From Nocardioidaceae bacterium (lineage in GTDB: Bacteria > Actinomycetota > Actinomycetes > Propionibacteriales > Nocardioidaceae), in contig JAGQUE010000069.1 of assembly GCA_020438665.1 (NCBI GenBank), positions 1,629 to 17,850 of the forward strand: 16,222 nucleotides of DNA, written 5' to 3'. Within the stretch, counting starts at the first letter, position 1; each line of letters starts with the position of its first letter. Below the pieces are notes generated by a model. That model was not told the DNA's origin, searched no databases, and worked only from the letters and a program-made list of their open reading frames with translations. The position numbers and the translations under genes are program-made. Shown here piece by piece: positions 7,257 through 14,150 of the stretch.

Positions 7257-9410
7257 GTGACCGAGCCTCTCACCCCTCAGACCCCTCCGCAGGCGCGCCG
7301 CGACGCCACCGAGCACACCGAGCACGGCGTGGTTCGTGCCGATCCCTACGCCTGGCTGCGGCACGCGGGCTCCCCCGATGTCGTCGCCCACCTGACTGCC
7401 GAGCGAACCTTCTACGACTTCTCCGTCACCCATCTGCACTCCCTCATCGAAACGCTCCGCACCGAGATGGTCGCGCGGGTGGCACCCACCGAGGTGTCCC
7501 CTCGTCGCCATCGCGTGGCCTTTTCCTACTACACCGAGCACCCGACCGGAAGGGACTACGCCCGGTTGTTACGAGAAAAGTTCCGTCCAGATGGCGGTTT
7601 GATGACGGAATCCTCGGATGTGACGTCGGTTACTGACGGAAATCGTGCGGAAGTGTTGCTTGACCTCAATGAGCTCGTGGACGACAGCGGCTACCTCTCC
7701 ATGGGCGTCGAGTCGGTGAGCCCCGACGAGCGGCTGCTGGCGTGGTCGGTCGACCGCGCCGGGGACGAGGTCTATGCCCTGCGGTTCCGCGATCTGGCTC
7801 GCGGGGAGGACCTGGCGGACCTGATCCCGCGGACCTACTACGGCGGGGCGTGGAGCGCCGACTCGCAGTGGTTCTTCTACACCGTCCACGACGAGGCCTA
7901 CCGGCCGTTCCAGGTCTGGCGGCACCGCATCGGGACCCCGGCCACCGATGACGTCCTGGTTCTCGTGGAGCCCGACGACCGGTTCGAGCTCGGGGTGCGC
8001 GGCACCCGCAGCGGGGATCTGGTCGTGGTGTGGAGCGAGAGCAACAGCACCTCGGAGTGCTGGGTCGTCGATGCCCATGACGTCACCCGGGGCCCGTGGT
8101 CCGTCGGGGGTCGACGCCACGGCGTGCGCTACCACGCCGAGCACCGTCGTACGCCGGCTGGCGGCGACCTCCTCGTCGTCACCAACGACGACGCCGTCGA
8201 GTTCCGGCTGATGAGCGCGCCCGTGCCCCAGGGGGCCGACCAGGACTCCTCGGCCTGGCGGGAGGCCCGCGCCGAGGACCCCGACGACCGGTTGGAGCGG
8301 GTGGATGCGTTCGAGGACGGCGTCGTCCTCGCGCTGCGCTCCGGTGGCGACCACATCCTCCGCGTCCTCCCCCACGACGACCTCGGCGGCCCCGGGCGGG
8401 ACGTGCGCTCCCGGTTCCCGGGCGGCGAGGTCTATCTCGACGACACTCCCCGCTTTGACGCGTCGGCGGTGCTCGTCGTCGACGAGGCCTACACCGAGCC
8501 CGCTGTCTGGTCGGAGGTCGACCTGGCCTCCGGTGCCGTGACGGATGTCCACCGTCGGGAGGCTCCGGGTCACGACCCCGCGCGCTATGTGACGGAGCGG
8601 CGGATGTTCCCGTCGGCCGACGGAACGCCGGTGCCCGCGACCGTCGTACGCCACCAGGACACCCCGTTGGACGGGTCGGCCCCGGCCCTGGTCTATGGCT
8701 ATGGGTCCTATGAGGCCGTCTTCGAGCCGTTCTGGGACCCGGCCCTGCCCAGCCTGCTGGACCGGGGCGCCGTGTTCGTCTTCGCGCACATCCGGGGCGG
8801 AGGCGAGCTGGGCCGGCACTGGTACCTCGACGGCAAGCTCGCCCACAAGCAGCACACGTTCGACGACCAGATCGCCGTCGCCGACGGGTTGGCCCGCGAG
8901 GGGCTCGTCGATCCCGATCGGATCGCCACCCGCGGCCTGTCGGCGGGCGGGTTGCTCCAGGGTGCGGTGTTCTCCCAGCGCCCCGACCGCTGGCGTGCGG
9001 TCGTGGCCGAGGTGCCGTTCGTCGACGTGGTCACCACGATGTTCGACGAGACGACCCCGTTGACGGCCACCGAGTGGGAGGAGTGGGGTGACCCCCGCGT
9101 CCGCGAGGAGTTCGACTGGATGCTGGCCTACTCCCCCTATGACAACCTCCCGCCCGTCGGCTCGCGTCCCGACCTGCTGGTCACCGGCGCCGTCAACGAC
9201 CCGCGGGTGATGGTGCGGGAGCCGGCCAAGTGGGTGGCCGCGCTGCGGGCGAGCGACCCGGAGTGGTCACCGCGTTGCCTCTTCCGCGTCGAGACCGGGG
9301 CCGGGGCCCACGTCGGGCCGTCGGGACGCTTCGGGCACCTCGCCTATGAGGCCGAGGTCTATGCCTGGCTGCTGGACCGGCTCGGCATCGCGGAGGTGAC
9401 GCCGCGATGA
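7257..9410 (+). CDS. ptrB: Oligopeptidase B (S9 family serine peptidase)
   Basis: 717 aa. Oligopeptidase B cleaves short peptides after Arg/Lys, and its propeller excludes large proteins. The N-terminus has PPQARRDATEHTEHGVVRAD followed by PYAWLRH, the family opening. The propeller covers roughly 75-430 and includes QVWRHRIGTP. The catalytic domain shows S562 in GLSAGGLLQGAVFSQRPD, D648 in VNDPRV and H685 in GAGAHVGPSGRF. PFVDVVTTMFDETTPLTATE followed by WEEWGDP (about E606-E609) carries the acidic residues that set specificity for basic side chains and separates it from prolyl oligopeptidase. No signal peptide, so cytoplasmic. The GTG at 7257 lies just before the conserved N-terminus and no better start exists. 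Codons 104-138 are unusually A+T-rich and include a TTA. It overlaps the M20 peptidase by 4 bases. Confidence 0.92.
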   Translation: MTEPLTPQTPPQARRDATEHTEHGVVRADPYAWLRHAGSPDVVAHLTAERTFYDFSVTHLHSLIETLRTEMVARVAPTEVSPRRHRVAFSYYTEHPTGRDYARLLREKFRPDGGLMTESSDVTSVTDGNRAEVLLDLNELVDDSGYLSMGVESVSPDERLLAWSVDRAGDEVYALRFRDLARGEDLADLIPRTYYGGAWSADSQWFFYTVHDEAYRPFQVWRHRIGTPATDDVLVLVEPDDRFELGVRGTRSGDLVVVWSESNSTSECWVVDAHDVTRGPWSVGGRRHGVRYHAEHRRTPAGGDLLVVTNDDAVEFRLMSAPVPQGADQDSSAWREARAEDPDDRLERVDAFEDGVVLALRSGGDHILRVLPHDDLGGPGRDVRSRFPGGEVYLDDTPRFDASAVLVVDEAYTEPAVWSEVDLASGAVTDVHRREAPGHDPARYVTERRMFPSADGTPVPATVVRHQDTPLDGSAPALVYGYGSYEAVFEPFWDPALPSLLDRGAVFVFAHIRGGGELGRHWYLDGKLAHKQHTFDDQIAVADGLAREGLVDPDRIATRGLSAGGLLQGAVFSQRPDRWRAVVAEVPFVDVVTTMFDETTPLTATEWEEWGDPRVREEFDWMLAYSPYDNLPPVGSRPDLLVTGAVNDPRVMVREPAKWVAALRASDPEWSPRCLFRVETGAGAHVGPSGRFGHLAYEAEVYAWLLDRLGIAEVTPR

Positions 9411-10747
9411 GCGCCACAGGCTTGAGCCTGCACGACGAGGTCCTCGAGGTCGCGCGCCGGCTGATCCGCATCGACACCACCAACGGCAACGAGACCGAGG
9501 CCGCGGAGTACGCCGCCCGCTATCTCGCGGACGCGGTCCGTGGCACCCCCGGCGAGACGCTGGTCGAGGTGGAGCTGGTGGCGAAGGACCCCGCGCGAGC
9601 CAACCTGGTGGCGCGACTGCGGGGATCCGGTGAGTCCGACGACGACCTGGCCTTCGTCGGGCACTTCGACGTCGTTCCGGCCGACCCTCAGGACTGGACC
9701 CACCCGCCCTTCGAGGCCGTGGTCGACGACGACGGCTACCTGTTCGGACGCGGTGCCGTCGACATGAAGGACGAGGTCGCGGCCCGGCTGGTCGCGTTCG
9801 CCGAGCTCGCCCGGTCCGGCTTCCGGCCTCGCGCCGATCTGTGGCTGATCATCGTCGCCGATGAGGAGGACGGCGCCGCCGACGTCGGCATGCGCTGGCT
9901 GCTCGAGGCCCGTCCCGACCTGCGGCCGGCCTGGGCGGTCAACGAGGGCGGCGGCCAGCGGCTGGAGCTCGCCGATGGGCGATCGGTCCTGACCTTCGCC
10001 GTCGGCGAGAAGGGGACGCTGCCCGTCCGGGTCACCGCGGTCGGCGAGGCCGGCCACGCGTCCATGCCGACGCTGGGCGACAACGCCGTACCGCTCCTGG
10101 GTGAGCTGCTGACCCGGGTCGGCCGGGGGCTCCCGACGGTCGAGCCGTCGACGCTGCTGGCCCAGACGCTGGGGGTCTTGCTGCCCGAGGCGCCCGACGA
10201 CCTGGCCGCGGCGCTCGAGGCCGCACTGCCGCTCCACCCGACGTTCGTCCACTCGCTGCCGCCGCTGGCCGGGACGACGATGGCCCCCACGCTGCTCTCG
10301 GGGTCGGCGGCCCGCAACGTGATGCCGGCCCGCGCCTGGATGGAGCTGGACTGCCGGATCCTGCCCGGTGCGACCGCCGAGTCCGTCGAGGCCGCGGTCC
10401 GGGCCCGGCTCGGCGACGGCGTCGCCTATGAGCTCGGGTTCCCCGAGGCGATGGTCCCGGGCACCGCGTCACCGGCCGAGGGACGGCTCGCCGAGGCGGT
10501 CGCCGCCTTCCTCGCTGAGCACGACCCCGGAACGACGCTGCTCCCGGTGCTGTGCACCGGCTTCACCGACTCGAGCTTCCTGCGGGCGGCCGGTGCCACG
10601 GCGGCGTACGGCTTCTCGCCGTTCCGCACCACCCCCACCGAGGTCATCGACGCCGGCTACCACAACGCCGACGAACGGGTCCACGTCGACGACATGCTCT
10701 ATGCCGTCGAGTTCCACCTGGACCTGGCGCGGCGGCTGCTCAGCTGA
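9407..10747 (+). CDS. M20-family metallopeptidase / deacylase
   Basis: 446 aa, starting MSATGLSLHDEVLEVARRLI. Zinc-site motifs of the M20 (ArgE/DapE/carboxypeptidase G2) family: H86 in FVGHFDVVPA, D119 in FGRGAVDMKDE (bridging ligand), E153-E154 in VADEEDG (general base plus ligand), and a late histidine in YHNADERVHVDD. The dimerisation domain follows KGTLPVRVTAVGEAGHASMP. CTGFTDSSFLRAAGATAAYG matches the usual tG-tDa-fl segment. Such enzymes hydrolyse dipeptides or N-acyl amino acids; which one cannot be told here. The ATG overlaps the ptrB stop (ATGA) and GGAGGTG lies about 9 bases upstream, so the two are probably translated together. Its stop overlaps that of the convergent sigma gene by 8 bases. 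No signal peptide. Confidence 0.92.
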   Translation: MSATGLSLHDEVLEVARRLIRIDTTNGNETEAAEYAARYLADAVRGTPGETLVEVELVAKDPARANLVARLRGSGESDDDLAFVGHFDVVPADPQDWTHPPFEAVVDDDGYLFGRGAVDMKDEVAARLVAFAELARSGFRPRADLWLIIVADEEDGAADVGMRWLLEARPDLRPAWAVNEGGGQRLELADGRSVLTFAVGEKGTLPVRVTAVGEAGHASMPTLGDNAVPLLGELLTRVGRGLPTVEPSTLLAQTLGVLLPEAPDDLAAALEAALPLHPTFVHSLPPLAGTTMAPTLLSGSAARNVMPARAWMELDCRILPGATAESVEAAVRARLGDGVAYELGFPEAMVPGTASPAEGRLAEAVAAFLAEHDPGTTLLPVLCTGFTDSSFLRAAGATAAYGFSPFRTTPTEVIDAGYHNADERVHVDDMLYAVEFHLDLARRLLS

Positions 10748-11231
10748 GTTCCGCTCGGTCGGGGAGGACGTGTCGGAGCCGTGCCATCGCGTCGTGGGTC
10801 TGCGACTTCACCGTCCCCTCCGAGCACCGCATCAGCTGGGCCACCTCGGCCACCGGCAGATCCTCGTAGAACCGCAGCACCACCACCGCCCGCTGCCGCG
10901 GCGACAGCCGATCCAGCGCCTCCCGCAGCGTCGCCCGGTCGCCCACGACGGCGTCCACCGCCTCCCCCGTCGCCGGCTGCGGCAGCTCGGCCACACTCAC
11001 CTCCCGCCACCGCCGACGCCGCCACCGGTTCACGCTCTCGCGCACCAACACCGTGCGGACGTAGCGCTCGGGGTCCTCTTCGATCCGCTGCCAGACCGGC
11101 ACGACCTTCGCCAGGGTCATCTGCACGAGGTCCTCGGCGTCGGCCCGGTTGCCGACGAGGAGGTACGCCGACCGCACCAGCGCGGCGTACCGCCCCGCGA
11201 CGTACTCCTCGAAACTGTCGCGCTCAGCCAC
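10740..11231 (-). CDS. SigE-family ECF RNA polymerase sigma factor (module 1)
   Basis: 163 aa from the GTG at 11231. Region 2 covers about 7-72, with SFEEYVAGRYAALVRSAYLL and DAEDLVQMTLAKVVPVWQRI, then VRTVLVRESVNRWRRRR. Region 4 covers about 106-154, with LSPRQRAVVVLRFYEDLPVA and the recognition helix around CSEGTVKSQTHDAMARLR. The FEEYVA...AYLL start and short linker are typical of the actinobacterial SigE-type group (TIGR02983-like). There is no C-terminal extension. The GTG lies inside the last codons of the upstream membrane propeller gene (8-base overlap). An ATG at 11267 is rejected because it adds 12 residues outside the domain and deepens the overlap. It should direct a small regulon answering an envelope signal; the target is unknown. 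Paralogous to the sigma factor at 13620-14150. Confidence 0.9.
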   Translation of the reverse strand: MAERDSFEEYVAGRYAALVRSAYLLVGNRADAEDLVQMTLAKVVPVWQRIEEDPERYVRTVLVRESVNRWRRRRWREVSVAELPQPATGEAVDAVVGDRATLREALDRLSPRQRAVVVLRFYEDLPVAEVAQLMRCSEGTVKSQTHDAMARLRHVLPDRAELS

Positions 11232-12612
11232 GGTGCCGCCTGCGAGCACGGATGACCAGCGCGGCACCGGCCATCACCATGACCACCAGCCCGGTGGTCA
11301 GTCGCGGGTCCCACGGGTGTGGCGGCTCGACCCCTGGTGTCGACGGGGAGGCGACCAGGTCGGTCGCGAAGGTCCACCCCACGTCGCCTGCCTCACCGGG
11401 GTGCTTGGCGACGAAGGTGGACAGCCGGGTCGAGGAACCCGTCGCGACATCGACCGAGGCGAGCTCCATCCCGCTGCTGATGCCGAGGCTGTCGGCCGAG
11501 ACGTCGGACCAGCGGATGGTCGCGACGTGGTCGCGATCCAGCCACGCGAGCACGGCCTCGGTGTGGGCGTTGTCCGGGACCTCGTCGACAAGACCGCAGC
11601 AGGTGCGCCGCGTCGTGTCCAGCGCGTAGACGGCCACCGAGTTGGGCATGCGGCCGCTGAAACGCGGGCTCTGCACGATGGCCAGCCGTCGGCCGTCGGC
11701 CGAGAGGGCCCCCTCCGGTAGCTGCGAGATCCGCGCCCCGTTGACCCGCGGTCGGCGTAGTGGGTGCACCACCGGCTCTCCGGCCAGGTCGACCAGGACG
11801 CTGCCCTTGCGCACCCACCAGGACGACCAGAAGCGGTCCCCGTTGATGGCGGGGGTCGCCACGGGTGAGAGCTGCTCGAGGAAGGGAGCACGGATCGGCG
11901 CCGGCTGGCCCAGCCGCCAGTACAGGCTCGGCGCGTTCATTCCGGAGTTCCCGATCGCGGGGGGCGCCTCGTCCTGCCCGTACTGGTAGTGCGCGAACGC
12001 GGCGACCAGGGAGTCGTTGCTGACGAAGCTGAGCGCTAAGACCATCAGGCCGTGCGCGGTCGGGATCTCGGCCCGGCGGACGCGTCCTGTCGCCGTGTCG
12101 TACACCGAGACCGCCGCCACCGAAGGTCGCTCTGCGGCAGCCTCCGACGTCGCGCCGACGGCCCAATAGGCCACCAGCCGGCCGTCGGGTGACAACGCCA
12201 TCCCCTGGCCGGCGTAGTCGGGCAGATCCAGGAAGCGGTACTCACCGGTCGTGGCGCTCACACCGACGACACCCTCGGAGCTGCCCCACCACGATCCGCG
12301 TCTGGCGGGCATCGCCGCGATGAGGGGACCGAGCTCGCCGGCCTCATCGGTGCCGGGAAGCCACGTCGAGGGACTCCAGAAGTGGTCGGGCAGGTGGGTC
12401 TGGCCGCCGGGGTTGGCCGGCACCGGCTGCTGAGCCGCCTGCCACGAACCCGCCAGCAGCCCGGTGACGACGAGCACCGCGACCACCAACACCACGAGCG
12501 TCTCCCGCCGCGCCCGCGTGCGCCGGCGTACCTCGGTGTCCCACAGCCCGACCGGCGGTTGGACGTCGGCGACGTCCTCGGCGAGGTCGACGAGCCGGTC
12601 CTTGAGGTCCAC
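11224..12612 (-). CDS. Membrane-tethered beta-propeller-like protein, candidate sensor/anti-sigma (module 1)
   Basis: 462 aa from a GTG with GGGGAGG upstream. Layout: a short cytoplasmic part (1-37) with an acidic/hydrophobic helix and a basic patch (RRRTRARR, 29-36), TM1 at about 38-57, a large outer domain, TM2 at about 439-455, and a basic tail RARRRHRG. The positive charges put both ends inside the cell. The outer domain starts LPDHFWSPSTWLPGTDEAG and contains PD40/WD40-like strands such as ALSPDGRLVAYWA and ALSADGRRLAIV, so a propeller is likely. PWDPRLTTG precedes TM2. The paralog at 14137-15492 shares all these landmarks. Its place directly upstream of an ECF sigma gene makes it a candidate regulator, but I see no known anti-sigma zinc motif (HxxxCxxC). 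Function is inferred from context only. Confidence 0.78.
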   Translation of the reverse strand: MDLKDRLVDLAEDVADVQPPVGLWDTEVRRRTRARRETLVVLVVAVLVVTGLLAGSWQAAQQPVPANPGGQTHLPDHFWSPSTWLPGTDEAGELGPLIAAMPARRGSWWGSSEGVVGVSATTGEYRFLDLPDYAGQGMALSPDGRLVAYWAVGATSEAAAERPSVAAVSVYDTATGRVRRAEIPTAHGLMVLALSFVSNDSLVAAFAHYQYGQDEAPPAIGNSGMNAPSLYWRLGQPAPIRAPFLEQLSPVATPAINGDRFWSSWWVRKGSVLVDLAGEPVVHPLRRPRVNGARISQLPEGALSADGRRLAIVQSPRFSGRMPNSVAVYALDTTRRTCCGLVDEVPDNAHTEAVLAWLDRDHVATIRWSDVSADSLGISSGMELASVDVATGSSTRLSTFVAKHPGEAGDVGWTFATDLVASPSTPGVEPPHPWDPRLTTGLVVMVMAGAALVIRARRRHRG

Positions 12613-12708
12613 GCCTCATCCTCCCCACGATCGCGGTGTGACCGGACACGAACGCGCCCGACACCCTGACCTACGTCGCGAGCCGGCTGCGGGGTTGGGT
12701 GCTAGGCG

Positions 12709-12737
12709 GTGACAGTGTCGGTGGGGCTCGTCATACT
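12709..12737 (+). promoter_or_regulatory. Sigma70-type promoter of the TfoX-N gene, leaderless
   Basis: GTGACA (12709-12714), a 17-base spacer and CATACT (12732-12737) form a good -35/-10 pair. Six bases later comes the ATG at 12744, placing +1 on or next to the A of the start codon. No ribosome-binding sequence precedes the ATG, which fits a leaderless transcript. This lies in the 131-base divergent gap 12613-12743. I could not identify a matching promoter for the minus-strand propeller gene in the same gap. Confidence 0.55.
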
Positions 12738-12743
12738 CGCGAC

Positions 12744-13076
12744 ATGGCCTATGACAAGGAGCTTGCGGAGCGGCTGCGCACCCAGCTCGACGGGGAGCCG
12801 GGGCTGACCGAGCAGGCAATGTTCGGGGGGCTGGCCTTCCTGGTCCACGGCAACATGGCGGTGGCCGCCGCCAGCCAGGGTGGGCTGCTGCTGCGGTGCG
12901 CACCCGAGGACACCGACGCCCTGTGTGAGGACCCGGCGGCCGAGCCGTTCGTGATGCGCAACCGGCCGATGAACGGCTGGTTGCGGATCGACCCATCGGG
13001 GCTCGGCTCCGACACAGAGCTGATGCGATGGGCCGAGGTGGGCCTGGCGCACGCGCGGTCGCTCCCGCCGAAGTAG
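12744..13076 (+). CDS. Small TfoX N-terminal-domain protein
   Basis: 110 aa, starting MAYDKELAERLR. TEQAMFGGLAFLVHGNMAVA, the following GGLLLR and the later MNGWLRID match the TfoX_N fold (PF04993), which here makes up the whole protein. In TfoX/Sxy of gamma-proteobacteria this domain belongs to a competence regulator. The short stand-alone actinobacterial versions have no established role, so I would not call this a competence gene. The ATG at 12744 sits at the family N-terminus and behind a leaderless promoter; an in-frame start at 12699 would add 15 residues containing the promoter and is rejected. It is divergent from propeller gene 1 and convergent with the YjbQ-like gene, with 19 bases between them and no hairpin there. 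Confidence 0.87.
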   Translation: MAYDKELAERLRTQLDGEPGLTEQAMFGGLAFLVHGNMAVAAASQGGLLLRCAPEDTDALCEDPAAEPFVMRNRPMNGWLRIDPSGLGSDTELMRWAEVGLAHARSLPPK

Positions 13077-13095
13077 CCGCGTTCTCTCGTCGTCC

Positions 13096-13500
13096 TCAGC
13101 CGCGCAGGAAGCTGAACCGCACCTCGCGCACGGCGTTGTCGACGTTCAGGTCGACCAGGCACAACGACTGCCAGGTGCCCAGCGCCAAGTGACCGCCCAG
13201 CACGGGCAGGGTGGCGTACGGCGGGATGATCGCCGGCATCACGTGGGACCTTCCGTGCCCGGGTGAGCCGTGCCGGTGTCGCCACCGGTCGTCGGCGGGC
13301 AGCAGGTCCTCGAGTGCGGCCAGCAGGTCGTCGTCGCTCCCGGCCCCGGTCTCCATCACGGCGAGCCCGGCGGTGGCGTGCGGGACGAAGACGTGGAGCA
13401 GCCCGTCCCCCTTGCCGGCCACCCACTCCTCGGCATCACGGGTGATGTCCGCGACCACCTCGCTGCCCCCGGTCCGATAGCTCCGTGTCGTCGACTCCAT
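13096..13500 (-). CDS. YjbQ/UPF0047 family protein
   Basis: 134 aa, full length for the family (PF01894). Conserved blocks: LLHVFVPHATAGLAVMETG at about 34-52 with H41, a middle RHRHGSPGHGRSHVMPAI with H86 in place of the usual HGDGNAHAHL-like segment, and LALGTWQSLCLVDLN near the end. Members form small beta-barrel trimers. Some have weak thiamine-phosphate synthase activity, hence the label 'secondary thiamine-phosphate synthase enzyme', but the true role is not settled. The ATG at 13500 has GGGGG directly before it, tight for a ribosome site. It follows sigma gene 2 on the same strand, but repeat copy 1 lies between them, so co-transcription is uncertain. Confidence 0.88.
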   Translation of the reverse strand: MESTTRSYRTGGSEVVADITRDAEEWVAGKGDGLLHVFVPHATAGLAVMETGAGSDDDLLAALEDLLPADDRWRHRHGSPGHGRSHVMPAIIPPYATLPVLGGHLALGTWQSLCLVDLNVDNAVREVRFSFLRG

Positions 13501-13544
13501 CCCCCGATGGTGTCATCCGGGTGTGTGTCGTTCGAGGGCGCGCC

Positions 13545-13644
13545 GCCGCTGGTTCACCAAGGTAGGTGGGTGAACCCGCACCTACCTCGGTGAACTCCGC
13601 ACGGTAGGTGAGGGTTCACCTACCTACCTTGATGAAACGTCACC
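13545..13644. repeat. 100-base structured direct repeat, copy 1
   Basis: Identical at 95 of 100 positions, without gaps, to 15557-15656 in the same orientation. Bases 13551-13638 form a long imperfect inverted repeat: the outer 27-base arms match at 24 positions, beginning GGTTCACCAAGGTAGGTG. Inside is a second 8-bp stem CACCTACC/GGTAGGTG with a 16-base loop. The modules GGTTCACC/GGTGAACC and GGTAGGTG/CACCTACC recur several times, so alternative folds are possible. It follows the sigma gene 2 stop and in fact contains that stop plus the last seven codons. No T-run follows on either strand. Possible roles: 3'-end hairpin, REP-like element or mobile miniature repeat. Confidence 0.9.
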
Positions 13645-14150
13645 CGTTCGGCGGTGGCCGGCTCGGCGTCCTGCTCGACGGCGAGGTCAGGCAGCGCCAC
13701 CCGGAGCCGAGCGAGAGCATCGCGGGCCTGGGACTTGACGGTGCCGATGGCGACTCCCAGGACCTCGGCAGTCTCCCGCTCGGTCCGGTCCTCGAAGTAG
13801 CGCAGCACGATCACGGCACGCTGTCGCGGAGCGAGCGCCATCAAAGCGTGCTGAAGCGCCAGGGCGGCATCGGAGTCGGGATCCTCGCACCCCTTGTCGG
13901 GGGTCACGTCGACGAGCACCTCACGGCCGCGCCGGCGCCGCCAGCCCGAGATGTTCTCGTTGACCATGATCCGTCTCAGATAGGCGTCCGGGTTGCCTGC
14001 GACCCGCTTCCAGGCCGGGACCGCCTTGACCAGCGTCGACTGAACCAGGTCCTCGGCGTCGTGTGGGTTGCCCGTCAGCAGGTACGCCGTCCGCAGCAGC
14101 GCCGGCATCCGCGCGGCGACGTACTCTTCGAAATCGTCACGGCCCGACAC
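13620..14150 (-). CDS. SigE-family ECF RNA polymerase sigma factor (module 2)
   Basis: 176 aa from the GTG at 14150 with GAGG about 8 bases upstream. Region 2 is at about 7-72 (DFEEYVAARMPALLRTAYLL, DAEDLVQSTLVKAVPAWKRV, NENISGWRRRR). Region 4 is at about 104-154 (LAPRQRAVIVLRYFEDRTER, then GVAIGTVKSQARDALARLR). It aligns almost gap-free with sigma 1 through both regions. It is 13 residues longer, from an acidic linker insertion near 85-97 and a C-terminal tail after ALPDL. The last seven residues (TFHQGR and the V before) and the TAG stop are encoded by repeat copy 1, so the original 3' end may have been replaced or extended. The start lies inside propeller gene 2 (14-base overlap), the same arrangement as module 1. 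Regulon unknown. Confidence 0.9.
   Translation of the reverse strand: MSGRDDFEEYVAARMPALLRTAYLLTGNPHDAEDLVQSTLVKAVPAWKRVAGNPDAYLRRIMVNENISGWRRRRGREVLVDVTPDKGCEDPDSDAALALQHALMALAPRQRAVIVLRYFEDRTERETAEVLGVAIGTVKSQARDALARLRVALPDLAVEQDAEPATAERVTFHQGR

Noticed and set aside
7569..8855. Long 428-codon open frame on the minus strand opposite ptrB
   Set aside because: The plus frame carries complete oligopeptidase B motifs. The opposite frame is an Arg/Val/Gly-rich shadow with no recognisable domain, as expected in G+C-rich DNA.
11232..11267. ATG at 11267 as start of sigma factor 1
   Set aside because: It adds 12 residues that are not part of region 2 and enlarges the overlap to 44 bases. The GTG at 11231 matches the start position of the paralogous sigma gene.
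12744..13076. Competence regulator call for the TfoX-domain gene
   Set aside because: Only the N-terminal domain is present and no competence genes are nearby; the small actinobacterial forms have no shown role in DNA uptake.
13545..13644. CRISPR array
   Set aside because: Only two distant 100-base copies exist, with no regular spacers and no cas genes.
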